A program made the position numbers and the translations under genes. From Rhodohalobacter barkolensis (GTDB taxonomy: Bacteria; Bacteroidota; Rhodothermia; Balneolales; Balneolaceae), in NCBI RefSeq assembly GCF_002834295.1, contig NZ_PISP01000003.1:521608-585607 (forward strand): DNA of 64,000 nucleotides, read 5' to 3'. Within the stretch, counting starts at the first letter, position 1; every line of letters starts with the position of its first letter. This document shows, piece after piece, positions 28,001 to 36,237 of this stretch. Under the pieces are notes generated by a model. The model searched no databases, was not told the DNA's origin, and was given only the letters and a program-made list of their open reading frames with translations.

Positions 28001-29548
28001 AAAACGGGCCGTAACGTTGCTACGATCCAGGCGGGCCGATAGATTTCCGTTTAACGATTGCGAATTAATATTTCCCCGAAACATCAACTCAGAGAAAGGC
28101 TGATCGCCATATTGGCTATCCTCAATGTTTATTTCAGCAATTGCCTGGAAATTTTCCGGTTCTATTCCCATTCCGGAAAAATCGCTCCGTATATTCAATT
28201 GGCTATCCAGTGCAGGATCATTCAGCCAGGTGGCGAGATTCATATTTTGAGTTTCGATATTTCCGCTCCAAACCGGATCTTCATCCCACATTTTCCGGGT
28301 AGAGAATGTCAAATCCACGCGTTCATCCTGCTTTCTGATTGTTGCAGTGAGTTCTCCCTGATCCCGGTTTATTTCATAGCCGGCTTCAAAACCGTCGACG
28401 CTATAGATATCATAACTAAAATCTGAAAACCTCACTTCACCGGCCCAGGTCGCTTCTTCAATTTCATCTGCTTTCAGCAGTCCGTTCCCGGTAAAAGTTA
28501 GCTCTCCCAGTAGGGGTGTTCCCTCTAAACCCGTCAACTGAGGTGTATCCAGGTTTTGCAGATAGAGCTCGAGCCGATTCAGGCTAAACTCCGATCCAAG
28601 CGAAACGCCGGATTGAATCGTTAACTCCTCTAACCCGGGGGCCGATGCGGTCAGGTTCACATTCAGATCATCAAACGTACCTTCGGCACCAACTTCGATC
28701 TGCAGGTTTTGTTCAAGTGGCAGGTTTTCGACATAGGCTGCAATATCGCGCCAATCCAGCGGTGATAGTTGAGCCGATCCTGTTATTTCATCCGGCAATT
28801 CAAATTCAGAGCTCGCGTTGAGCATGGATCGCCCTGTATTGATCACAAGCGATTCGAGCGTAATTTTTCCATCTTTTTCTGCTCCGGCCGACATCACAAA
28901 ACGAATATCTTCCGGCAGGCGGTCTTCCTCCAAAGAGAACTCCAACGAACGCACTGACCCAAAGTAACCGCTCTCCGACACACCGGCGGAGCCACCAAAA
29001 TTGAGGTCCCGTATATTTACAAATCCATCAGGCAAAACATAATCTGAGGTTACATCCACGTTCATACGCTGTACTGAAATGTCTTGAACCTCCCATTTTA
29101 ATGTAGATTCACTCTCCTCAGGTTCCTGTTGCGCGGGAATCAAATTCATTACATTCCAAACAGAATCCTGCTCCTGATTGATAAATGCCTGCACTCCATC
29201 TACCGATAGGCTCTCTACGGTATGAGGTGACCAGATTAAATCCATGATACTGTATGAAACGGAAGCAGAGTCAATCGTTGCAATCTGCTGTTCTGAATCA
29301 CCCCTTAACTCGACTCCAATAAGTGTAAAACCATGCAGCAGATCACCGTTCATCGACTCTACTTTTAAAGAACCGTTGAGTTGCGCGCCGGCCTGTTGCT
29401 CAACCTGATCCCGTAAATAATTCAGAAGCAGATCACTTTTAAGGGAAAGACGCAGCCCACTCAAAATGAGTACGAAAACCACGAGAATGATTACCCATTT
29501 AATCCAACCGTGTTTTTTTTCGGTATGTTTTTTCTCAGATTCGCTCAT
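25070..29548 (-). CDS. tamB: TamB-family translocation and assembly module protein
   Basis: 1492 aa AsmA/TamB-type lipid-transfer-like protein: N-terminal inner-membrane anchor (~17-35), then over a thousand residues of repeated beta-strand segments forming a periplasm-spanning groove, and the conserved C-terminal DUF490 domain (~1130-1492) ending in YDY. Family members move phospholipid to, or help assemble proteins in, the outer membrane. The ATG shares one base with the stop of the upstream TamA/BamA-type gene (TAATG), so the two are translationally coupled, as in classical tamAB. Confidence 0.92.
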   Translation of the reverse strand: MSESEKKHTEKKHGWIKWVIILVVFVLILSGLRLSLKSDLLLNYLRDQVEQQAGAQLNGSLKVESMNGDLLHGFTLIGVELRGDSEQQIATIDSASVSYSIMDLIWSPHTVESLSVDGVQAFINQEQDSVWNVMNLIPAQQEPEESESTLKWEVQDISVQRMNVDVTSDYVLPDGFVNIRDLNFGGSAGVSESGYFGSVRSLEFSLEEDRLPEDIRFVMSAGAEKDGKITLESLVINTGRSMLNASSEFELPDEITGSAQLSPLDWRDIAAYVENLPLEQNLQIEVGAEGTFDDLNVNLTASAPGLEELTIQSGVSLGSEFSLNRLELYLQNLDTPQLTGLEGTPLLGELTFTGNGLLKADEIEEATWAGEVRFSDFSYDIYSVDGFEAGYEINRDQGELTATIRKQDERVDLTFSTRKMWDEDPVWSGNIETQNMNLATWLNDPALDSQLNIRSDFSGMGIEPENFQAIAEINIEDSQYGDQPFSELMFRGNINSQSLNGNLSARLDRSNVTARFQANDWRENPSYRFDAVMREFNLSELSGLEQFPTYLNGTLQGEGSGFDPETLQLQAEAALDSSVVNKEPVDTLKANFTIEDQFLTVENAQLVSPIADGEFSLRQHITDLTNLENRLNFSAELKDLQPLAPLFELDRLESGGVLSGTLNRSGSGFLEFNGEAELQNIVVDSLFSANSINGLASVRLLDDIEADLDVQINSPVVNEIGVQDINFSTQLVQQENSTSGQFDLEIINEEICTLYQEGEFSVDSNRLNLRTTLFDFTTEIRTLSLDNSFDFEYNFETEAARMDTMTVRDAEDQSFLSLWVTQLSADVQEVGLEAGDLNLGAIQSLVLQEPVLEGYLSGETSIYNSSSDLVVSTNGSVQNIEFEDGEMDRFNFYLNIEDEWLQLTFGGNHDDQKLFESLLQVPFLPGDPATFDDQFFDREVNGYFEVSESDLSYWLSFIPELDSEDTQGKISLRADLDGIAGNPELTGNLHIENGLFSGINIDRADFDLNYIHDEENVELGGVVETAGNPVLDMDAKLPFIVDLRNAEVLLPDDDDEVSVNFSTEDFNLAIFNDFLDREMFRQLRGRLNGEVSLNGRLADLQTSGRMELMDGNLRVVPAGITLSEMTSVINFTGSQVELQEFRMQSGPGRIRASGSVEMNNLTPGGLQLNIRGNQFRAANTSEYKALIDLDADLSGTVDEPKLTGNLTFLNGFVNLQDFGEQSVEDVQLEDEEEPEPIEFYELLEMEMNVNFAREFFIRNRQYLDMEIELGGEVDLVKERNNDLQMFGSLEGVRGYARPLGKQFQLDEAFVTFYGPVDDPELNIRTLFEPPQSRSEVQIYYIIEGTVQEPEFRFDSDPPLELQDIISYTLFGKPFYELESWEQVVAGSGSSPSAADIALDVLLDRVELLASQSLGIDVVQIDNTRSGSDSATSIKTGWYLNRRTFFAVVNEISSSRPNTLFMLEYLLKENLELIITQGDDSREGIDLRWHYDY

Positions 29549-31479
29549 TAAAATGCCTGACCAATGCTAAAATGAATTCCGATTCGGCTCCATGCGTTTC
29601 CATAATCCTGTCCTTCATATATGTTCAGGTCTTCATCCGTTGGATTCAGTTTATATCCCACATCAACCCGAACAGGACCAATTGGCGACTGGTAGCGAAT
29701 ACCGCCGCCCGCACCAAACTGAATGGGGCGCTCTTCTACACTATTCACATTATCCCAAACCTGACCGCCATCTAAAAAAGCTGCAAGCCCCAGGTTGTTA
29801 ATAAATCCTGTCAGTTGTTGTCTCAGCTCTAGGTTGAACGTTAACATCGTACGGCCGCCAACCGGAACGTATCCGTCAAAATCACCCGACTCATCAAAGC
29901 GTGCCCTGCTGGGGCCCAGCTCCTGCCGGTTCCAGCCTCTCACCGAGTTCGTTCCCCCCGTAAACAATCGGATATTTGAAGGTAGCGATTTATCCTGATC
30001 ATAGAATATCACGCCACTGTTTACGCGGGTTGCGATGGTGAGTGAGTTTGTAAGATTCGTATACCTTCGAACATCAAGGAGTGCTTTTTGAAATGTAAAT
30101 GACGACTCCCCAAACGTACCGGAGAACTCAATAAACGGCTGAATAACCCATCCTCTTGGCTCCCGGCTCAATCCCTGGCTATAATAGCCCGACAGCGAGA
30201 GCGACGATACGTTATAGTTTAAAACCGTATCGGGCAGTGCTGCGTCCGCATTCCTCGATATCTCTTCGTTAATTGAAAATTCATAGGAGGCAGAAGCCGT
30301 TTTGACCCGATCCAGCTGATAAATTAAACTGTTATTAAATCCTGACTGAAACAGCTCGAATGACGGTTCTAATCTATGCTGCCCAAAAGCTGTTACCACA
30401 TAGCTGCTTCTGGAATTAAACACATACGGGATTAGGTAGTCGGTACTCAATCTCTGCTCAATAAATGAACCCCTGCCGCTTACCCCAAACCGGTGTCCCG
30501 TTCCGCTGATGTTGCGGTTTTGCCAGCTTAATTGCCCGCGCAACAACTCTTCCCGTCCAAAACCTATCATGGCCTGCACAGACCGTTTGGGGTTCTCACG
30601 AACTCTCAGCACTACATTAAGGGTTGAATCCTGTGGTTGATCGGGTACGGTTATCGTGGCAAATCGAAAGAGGTGATGATTAAAAACCTGACGTTGAGCA
30701 GACTGTAGTTTGCTCCGGCTGTATCTTTCCCCCTCTTTAATCTCCGTTTCTCGTATTAATATTCTCTCCGGTACCGAAATATCACCCTCTATTTTAATAT
30801 CCGAAAAATAAGCTCTTGAATTAGGGATGGCTCTAATGGTAACATCTGCCCGATTAGACAGTGAATCGACCTCCGACAAAACTTCAACCTCCGGCCATGC
30901 AAATCCAAACTCTTCAAGCAAATTTAAAAAACGTCCTTCCGCATCCGCTTTTCTCAATGTCTGGAACCGGCTCCCTTCCTGAAAATCGTGCTGTTCGGCG
31001 GTTCTTTCAAATTCACGAGAACTCCGGATTTCATCTATTATCTCCTGTTCCGCCTCAATCACAATTTCAGACGATCGGATTCGAATCGGCTCCCCCTCTC
31101 TGATTTTAAACACCACTTCTTTCTTCCACTCTTTACGGCGATCTACAATCTCGTAATCCACCTCAACATTTTGGTAGCCCCGCCTCTCATAATATCTTAC
31201 AATTCGAATGCGATCACGTCTGACGTCCATCTCATTTAGAATAAAATCGTCTGTTCGCCCAAATGTCTTTTGTAATAAGCTGGGTTTGGATGTAGCAATA
31301 ATCTCACTGAGAACCATGTTGCTGTAGTTCTCATTGCCCTCAAAAGTGACGTCCCATACTACCGGTTCTCTTTCACTGTCTTGCGCCAAAACCATTTCTG
31401 TGTTCAGCATGAACAAAAGAGCACCCGATAAAAAAAGAAATAGCTTGCAAGCAGCGTTATCTTGAATAGAATTCAACAA
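29548..31479 (-). CDS. tamA: BamA/TamA-family outer-membrane protein
   Basis: 643 aa with a signal peptide (~1-32), POTRA repeats across ~35-290 (for example NYSNMVLSEIIATS and SRAYFSDIKIEGD) and a C-terminal Omp85 barrel with GGTNSVRGWNRQELGPSRAR and the terminal strand ending GIHFSIGQAF. Coupled directly to tamB, which identifies it as TamA rather than the essential BamA. It is expected to sit in the outer membrane and dock with TamB. Confidence 0.9.
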   Translation of the reverse strand: MLNSIQDNAACKLFLFLSGALLFMLNTEMVLAQDSEREPVVWDVTFEGNENYSNMVLSEIIATSKPSLLQKTFGRTDDFILNEMDVRRDRIRIVRYYERRGYQNVEVDYEIVDRRKEWKKEVVFKIREGEPIRIRSSEIVIEAEQEIIDEIRSSREFERTAEQHDFQEGSRFQTLRKADAEGRFLNLLEEFGFAWPEVEVLSEVDSLSNRADVTIRAIPNSRAYFSDIKIEGDISVPERILIRETEIKEGERYSRSKLQSAQRQVFNHHLFRFATITVPDQPQDSTLNVVLRVRENPKRSVQAMIGFGREELLRGQLSWQNRNISGTGHRFGVSGRGSFIEQRLSTDYLIPYVFNSRSSYVVTAFGQHRLEPSFELFQSGFNNSLIYQLDRVKTASASYEFSINEEISRNADAALPDTVLNYNVSSLSLSGYYSQGLSREPRGWVIQPFIEFSGTFGESSFTFQKALLDVRRYTNLTNSLTIATRVNSGVIFYDQDKSLPSNIRLFTGGTNSVRGWNRQELGPSRARFDESGDFDGYVPVGGRTMLTFNLELRQQLTGFINNLGLAAFLDGGQVWDNVNSVEERPIQFGAGGGIRYQSPIGPVRVDVGYKLNPTDEDLNIYEGQDYGNAWSRIGIHFSIGQAF

Positions 31480-31584
31480 TGGAGTTTTTTATAACTTTTA
31501 TAAAACTGATGACTGTAGTATATGTAGTTTGCTAAACATAGAAAATTTCAGAGACAGTACTTCACAATAAAATCTACAAAATTA

Positions 31585-32859
31585 ATGCTCACGCCCCGAA
31601 GTTCATTTATTTTCATCACACTCATTGCCGTTCTATATCTGTCTGCCTGTAAATCATCCGAAGAATTTACCGGCTACTCTTACGATCCCGAGGGTGTTAC
31701 AGAAACTACAGACCGGGAAATAGACCGTCAAAATAAACGCACCATCGGGTTTATGGAAGATGGTGTTTGGATTACAAATGAGTTCACAGGTTCGAGAGTA
31801 AATGATGTTGTTCGAGTTGCACCATATCATTATCAGCTTCAGATCAATCCGGAAATCAGCCCGATCAACAACAGCCCTTGGTACGGTTTCCGGGTGTGGG
31901 CTGATGATTCGACAAAAGTAACCTTAGAGCTTTCGTATACAGATGGCCGCCACAGATATCGTCCTGATATCAGTTCAGATAACGGGGAAACCTGGCAAAA
32001 GGCAGATTCTACAACCTATCAGCGAGACCCTGACACTCGTAACGGAATGATAACATTAAATATTGGACCTGATCCGGTTTGGGTTTCAGCACATGCACCA
32101 CAAACTACAAGCGAATTTCGCCAGTGGTCGGATCAGCTTGCACTGAAATCGTTTGTTCAACGTTCGGTTGTCGGTACCACGCATCAGGGCCGACCGGTCT
32201 ATCAGCTTAAACTTTCAGAACACTCTGAAGAACCGGTAAAAGGTGTGATTTTGATCTACGGCAGACAGCATCCACCGGAAATTCCGGGCTATTTAACCGG
32301 GCTTACATTTATTGAAGAACTTGCATCCGATTCTGACTTGGCAAAGCAATTTCGGCAATACTTTGATGTCTGGACCTATCCGTTGATGAATCCCGACGGT
32401 GCGGATAGCGGGCATTGGCGAACCAACGCTGCCGGTGTTGACCTGAACAGGGATTGGCAGTATTTCAACCAACCGGAAACTGATGCCGTCCGCAGATCCG
32501 CTTTACCTCTTCTAAAACGTGACGATCGCAAAGTATTTTACGGCATTGACTTTCACTCAACCGGAGAAACCGTTTTTTATCCAATTCTGGAAGAGATTGA
32601 TACTTTCCCACACCTGTTCACCTATCGCTGGTTAGACCGAATTAAATCACAGTTGCCCGAAACAGAAGTCAACGTGGAGCCTTTCCCAACAGATTCGCCA
32701 ATCGCCAAAAACTGGACCTACAAAACATTTGGTGTTGATGCGGTAACCTACGAAGTTTGGGATGAATTACCCGAGGAAAAACTTGAAGAATTAGGAAAGA
32801 AGTCTGCCATCATCTTCATGGAAATGATGATCGCAGAGTTCGAAAAGGAGATGAAATAA
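31585..32859 (+). CDS. M14-family zinc carboxypeptidase lipoprotein
   Basis: 424 aa with a lipoprotein signal (lipobox LSAC, Cys ~22). After an N-terminal beta domain (~60-180, resembling cytosolic-carboxypeptidase-type N domains), the M14 domain shows the first zinc pair in GRQHPPEIPGY (H and E), GVDLNRDWQYF, FHSTGETVFYP and a C-terminal TYEVWDELP containing the likely catalytic Glu. Distinct from the larger M14 protein at 20.6-23.3 kb. Monocistronic, facing away from tamA. Confidence 0.9.
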   Translation: MLTPRSSFIFITLIAVLYLSACKSSEEFTGYSYDPEGVTETTDREIDRQNKRTIGFMEDGVWITNEFTGSRVNDVVRVAPYHYQLQINPEISPINNSPWYGFRVWADDSTKVTLELSYTDGRHRYRPDISSDNGETWQKADSTTYQRDPDTRNGMITLNIGPDPVWVSAHAPQTTSEFRQWSDQLALKSFVQRSVVGTTHQGRPVYQLKLSEHSEEPVKGVILIYGRQHPPEIPGYLTGLTFIEELASDSDLAKQFRQYFDVWTYPLMNPDGADSGHWRTNAAGVDLNRDWQYFNQPETDAVRRSALPLLKRDDRKVFYGIDFHSTGETVFYPILEEIDTFPHLFTYRWLDRIKSQLPETEVNVEPFPTDSPIAKNWTYKTFGVDAVTYEVWDELPEEKLEELGKKSAIIFMEMMIAEFEKEMK

Positions 32860-32980
32860 ACCACTTGTTATTTCATTAGTAATTCATAAGTCTGAAGTAA
32901 ATTGTTAGAGTGTGTTTAACGGTTGAATTTAAATTCAATACGTGTTTGTATTAGTTTGAAGTGTTTTAAAGTGATTATTC

Positions 32981-33436
32981 ATCCCCCTTCAAAGGGGGAT
33001 TAAGGGGGATGGCCCTTAGCATAGCGAATTATGGAAAAGTATTTCAACCATCTGGGTTACAATAAAGATCTTAAAGAGGTCGCAAGAAAACTACGTAATG
33101 ATTCCACCCCCGCTGAGATTCGACTATGGACAAAATTGTTACGAGCAAGGCAAATGAAGGGGTATCAATTCCTGAGACAAAGACCTGTATTAAACTACAT
33201 TGCTGATTTTATGTGCAAAGAGTTGCGATTAATAATTGAAGTAGACGGGGAAAGTCATGAACAGGAGCATCAATGGTATAAAGATGAGGTACGACAAAAA
33301 GAATTGGAAAATTATGGGTTTACCATAATTAGATTTTGGAATGAAGAAATATTCAACGATTTGGAAAATGTATCCAGGGTCATTGAACATTGGATCGATA
33401 GCCATCCCCCTGCACCCCCTTCGAAGGGGGAATTTA
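32981..33436 (+). mobile_element. DUF559 nuclease gene within ~30-bp terminal inverted repeats
   Basis: Left end: hairpin cccccttcaaaggggg, then attaa, then gggggatggc (32983-33013). Right end, inverted: cccccttcgaaggggg, then tgca, then gggggatggc (33402-33431 read on the minus strand). First 16 bases differ once, last 10 are identical. The enclosed gene uses the right repeat for its own C-terminal codons. An outer inverted pair ggttgaatttaaatt (32921-32935) / aatttaaattcaacc (33431-33445) also exists. Related gene-less pairs occur at 34.6, 59.9 and 1.1 kb. Confidence 0.6.
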
Positions 33437-33450
33437 AATTCAACCAGTAA
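33031..33450 (+). CDS. DUF559 Vsr-like endonuclease-fold protein
   Basis: 139 aa. Signatures are NDSTPAEIRLWTKLLRARQM, then FLRQRPVLNYIADFMC and LRLIIEVDGESHEQ, with RFWNEEIF near the end. The D in YIADF and the E/D in IEVDG are the expected acidic residues of the PD-(D/E)xK nuclease fold. Related to Vsr mismatch endonuclease. The tail PPAPPSKGEF is encoded by the flanking repeat, so the gene and the repeat have been together for a while. No methylase is nearby, so it is not an ordinary restriction system; a role in moving the repeat is my hypothesis. Confidence 0.88.
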   Translation: MEKYFNHLGYNKDLKEVARKLRNDSTPAEIRLWTKLLRARQMKGYQFLRQRPVLNYIADFMCKELRLIIEVDGESHEQEHQWYKDEVRQKELENYGFTIIRFWNEEIFNDLENVSRVIEHWIDSHPPAPPSKGEFKFNQ

Positions 33451-33493
33451 CCACGTTTTTACCTTTACAAAACACATTCAATCCCAAACCTGC

Positions 33494-34081
33494 ATGAAAA
33501 TAACATTTAACCACAAACTATACGGCATTGCTCTACTGTCTCTTTTTCTATCAGCCTGTAGCAGCCCTGCACTTGATGATTACAGTGATGTAAGCTATGA
33601 GTTAACCGATCAAAATGGAGAAGAAGTTATTTTCCCTGATGATTTTGAAGGTTCACCGGTTGTGATGGGTTTTATCTATACAAACTGTCCTGATATCTGT
33701 TCATTTATCACAGCCAATGTGGGCAAAGTTTATGAAGAGATGGAAAATCCCGGCGATACCCAGTTTGTATTGGTTACTTTTGATCCGGAACGCGACTCCC
33801 CCGAAGTTTTAAAGTCGTATGCTCAGGCATTTGATATGGATAAAGACCCTTTTCATTTCCTGACCGGCGACACCGACACTATCGATCAATTTATGCGAAG
33901 GGTCAGTGTTCGAACTCAGGAATCTTATTCCCGGGAACTGGACGATGGCGGGCGCATGTATTTTTTGAACCATTCAGATAAAATTCTTCTCATAGACGAT
34001 AATTCGCAACTCATTTTTGATTACGGCGGCAGTATGACACCCGTAAATATTATTATTGAAGACCTACAAAAACTACTATAA
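33494..34081 (+). CDS. SCO1/SenC-family copper protein (lipoprotein)
   Basis: About 195 aa with lipobox LSAC at ~17-20. Thioredoxin-like fold with the copper-binding C-x3-C in TNCPDICSF (near residue 73) and the third ligand His in YFLNHSDKILLID. Such proteins deliver copper to the CuA centre of cytochrome oxidase. I use ATG 33494; the frame is open upstream to 33341 but that part overlaps the DUF559 gene and its repeat. A PCuAC chaperone gene follows after 10 bp, supporting a copper-insertion operon. Confidence 0.9.
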   Translation: MKITFNHKLYGIALLSLFLSACSSPALDDYSDVSYELTDQNGEEVIFPDDFEGSPVVMGFIYTNCPDICSFITANVGKVYEEMENPGDTQFVLVTFDPERDSPEVLKSYAQAFDMDKDPFHFLTGDTDTIDQFMRRVSVRTQESYSRELDDGGRMYFLNHSDKILLIDDNSQLIFDYGGSMTPVNIIIEDLQKLL

Positions 34082-34091
34082 CAGCTTAATT

Positions 34092-34541
34092 ATGAAATAT
34101 TTATACCTATTATCTTTCGCGTTACTATTCGCAATCAGCTGTATCGGAGAAACAGAAAAAAATGAACCGGAGATTACTGGCGACGGAGTTCAGATTGAAG
34201 GCGCGTGGGCCCGGCCGGCCAGTGAAGGACGCATGAGTGCAGCCTATTTTTTAATCTCCAATTTTGAACTGGAAAGCGACACCCTGGTATCTGTGGAATC
34301 GGATGTTGCACAGCTAGTTGAAATTCACGAATCCTACGAAAGAGAAGAAGGTATGATGGGGATGCGGGAAGTACCCCAGGTAGAAATTCCGTCCCAATCC
34401 ACAATACGTTTTCAACAGGGTGGTCTACACATTATGCTGATTCAGGTAACCCGCACGCTGGCTGATGGTGACACTTTTGAGCTGACCCTCAACTTCTCCA
34501 ATTCAGAATCGCAAACGATTGAGGTTCCGGTAAGGTTGTAA
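34092..34541 (+). CDS. PCu(A)C-family periplasmic copper chaperone
   Basis: About 149 aa from ATG 34092, with lipobox AISC near residue 17. The core begins GAWARPASEGRMSAAYF; metal-binding residues are H in EIHESY, the Met cluster GMMGMRE and H-x-M in GGLHIMLIQ, which fit the Cu(I) motif H-xn-M-xn-H-x-M. Acts with Sco in loading copper into cytochrome oxidase (family knowledge). Start chosen over 34056 because that extension overlaps sco and disrupts the signal peptide. Confidence 0.9.
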   Translation: MKYLYLLSFALLFAISCIGETEKNEPEITGDGVQIEGAWARPASEGRMSAAYFLISNFELESDTLVSVESDVAQLVEIHESYEREEGMMGMREVPQVEIPSQSTIRFQQGGLHIMLIQVTRTLADGDTFELTLNFSNSESQTIEVPVRL

Positions 34542-34579
34542 CTTGTACAATTAATAATGCATTGATTAAGCTGCTTTAA

Positions 34580-34704
34580 AGTCCCCTCCTTTTCCAAGGA
34601 GGGGATTTAGGGGTGGTTCAAACAGACTAAAATCATTCCTCATACTTTTTTGAAAGAAAAATTACCGGCCTAACCACCCCCGACCCCTCCTTAAAAAGGA
34701 GGGG
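34580..34704. repeat. Gene-less inverted pair of hairpin repeats (MITE-like)
   Basis: Left unit: hairpin cccctccttttccaaggagggg, then attta, then ggggtggtt (34583-34618). Right unit, inverted: aaccacccccgacccctcc followed by its hairpin arm (34672-34704). About 125 bp in total with no coding capacity. Architecture matches the ends of the DUF559 unit, but with CTCC instead of CCTT in the hairpin. Confidence 0.75.
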
Positions 34705-34772
34705 AGCATCTTTTATCATCAAACTCAGGTTTATAAAGCAAGTCAATACATTCACCCCCTGCCGTTATCAAT

Positions 34773-35396
34773 AAGAAAGCCAAAAAAACAGCGGAGTACT
34801 ACAACAAACTGTCTCCAAAGTACGACAAACTGTACTCCTCTTATCTGAATCAAACTCACGAGCATTTCCTCAGTCACTTCAAGCCGGAGCCCGGAGATCG
34901 GATTCTGGACGCCAGTGCAGGAACAGGAATTCTCGCAAAAAAGCTTCTGGATAACTTCAATACGATCGAAGAGTTGGTTCTGAATGACCCGGCGTCAAAG
35001 ATGCTGGAAAAAGCAAAGGGTAAACTTGGTAGCTATTCAAATGTCCGGTTTACAAACTGCTACTGTGAAGAGCTCGACTTCGAGCATCAGACTTTCGATA
35101 AAATCATCTGCCTGAACTCATTCCACTACTATGTGGATCAGAAAGCTGTTCTCAGTCACTTCCACAATTTTCTAAAACCGGGCGGTGAGCTCTACATGCT
35201 CGACTGGAATCACAAAGGATACTTTTTGATCTCCAGCTTTCTCATTGATCTGCTCTCTCCTGAAAATATCAACAGCCGGTCTTTGGAAGAGATGAAGTCC
35301 TTATTGAAAGAGTTCGGCTTTAAAGTTCAAGAACAAGAGGAATGGAGCTTCAGATGGTGGAAATTCTTTTACTTGAGGTGCAAGAAATCAGATTAA
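34773..35396 (+). CDS. Class I SAM-dependent methyltransferase lacking a canonical start
   Basis: The reading frame encodes a Rossmann methyltransferase: KKTAEYYNKLSPKYDKLYSS, then motif I LDASAGTGILAKKLL, ELVLNDPASKMLEKA and FDKIICLNSFHYYVDQKAV. The first ATG/GTG/TTG in frame is TTG 34974, which would delete motif I and cannot give an active enzyme. Upstream the frame stays open to 34674 through the right half of the hairpin repeat pair. The natural start was probably lost when the repeat landed, or an ATC/ATA codon is used. Treat as a likely broken gene; substrate unknown. Confidence 0.65.
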   Translation, partial: KKAKKTAEYYNKLSPKYDKLYSSYLNQTHEHFLSHFKPEPGDRILDASAGTGILAKKLLDNFNTIEELVLNDPASKMLEKAKGKLGSYSNVRFTNCYCEELDFEHQTFDKIICLNSFHYYVDQKAVLSHFHNFLKPGGELYMLDWNHKGYFLISSFLIDLLSPENINSRSLEEMKSLLKEFGFKVQEQEEWSFRWWKFFYLRCKKSD

Positions 35397-35401
35397 AATC
35401 A

Positions 35402-36232
35402 TCATTCCAAAACAAACCGAAATGTAATTACTCCTTCCTGAACTTCCTGAGGAACCGATGAAGGAAGAGGAGCAAATCTCCAGCTTCGAAGGGTCTGCAT
35501 AACTTCACGTTCGAGCTCAGGATTCATTCTTATGAGCGGTATGATTCTTTCAACATTACCTTGTGGGTTTACAAAAATCCTAACTCTAACTGTAGCCTCT
35601 TGATTTGTGCGATTCATTGGCATAGGCTCTGATCTGGGTTCGCGGTCGAAACCTTCCCACTGTAGTTCATAAGGGGCGGATCGATCCGGATCACTGCCGG
35701 TTCCCTCATCTACATTAATTTCTCCGGTTGTTCCTTCCTCAACTCCGCTGGTTTCCACGCCTTCCTGAACTTCCTCAGCCTCCTCTGCTTCCGGCGGAAC
35801 TTTTTCCTCCTCAACCTCTTCGGTAACCTCAACATTCTCGGGATTAATTACTTCAGTTTCAGGAGTTTCAATCACTTCTTCACTCTGAATCTCTTCCTGC
35901 TGTTCGGGCAGTTCTACAGGTTTGGCAATTTCCTCTTCGGGCTGCTGTGGCGTTTCCACCGGTTCGGTAATTTCGGGATCAGGATCTTCCGGTTCCGTCT
36001 CCGCCGGGTTTGGGCGCGTTGCCACGTCCTCTTCCTGCACTTCGGCCTGCTCTGCAACGGTACCGCTTCTGAACTCGCCAAGCGTAACTTCCATATAGGC
36101 CGGACGATTGTCGTGGTCCATATTGATGTTGTAAAGAATAGCAATGATAAGAAGAACCAGGTGGATCGCACCGGTTACAGCAAGACCAAAACGGTCTTCT
36201 CTATCAAAGTAAGATTTGAACCAATCTAACAT
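35402..36232 (-). CDS. tonB: TonB-family energy transducer
   Basis: 276 aa: one N-terminal membrane segment (~17-37), a Glu/Pro/Val-rich periplasm-spanning region (~60-185) and a C-terminal TonB domain (~195-276) with ATVRVRIFVNPQGNVERI and LRSWRFAPLPS. It transmits proton-motive force from ExbB-ExbD to outer-membrane receptors. Last gene of a six-gene minus strand cluster, 5 bp after exbD. Confidence 0.92.
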   Translation of the reverse strand: MLDWFKSYFDREDRFGLAVTGAIHLVLLIIAILYNINMDHDNRPAYMEVTLGEFRSGTVAEQAEVQEEDVATRPNPAETEPEDPDPEITEPVETPQQPEEEIAKPVELPEQQEEIQSEEVIETPETEVINPENVEVTEEVEEEKVPPEAEEAEEVQEGVETSGVEEGTTGEINVDEGTGSDPDRSAPYELQWEGFDREPRSEPMPMNRTNQEATVRVRIFVNPQGNVERIIPLIRMNPELEREVMQTLRSWRFAPLPSSVPQEVQEGVITFRFVLE

Positions 36233-36237
36233 AAATG

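Noticed and set aside
33031..33450. DUF559 protein as part of a restriction-modification or mismatch repair operon
   Set aside because: No methyltransferase, MutS or MutL gene is adjacent; the methyltransferase at 34.8 kb resembles small-molecule enzymes and is separated by copper genes.
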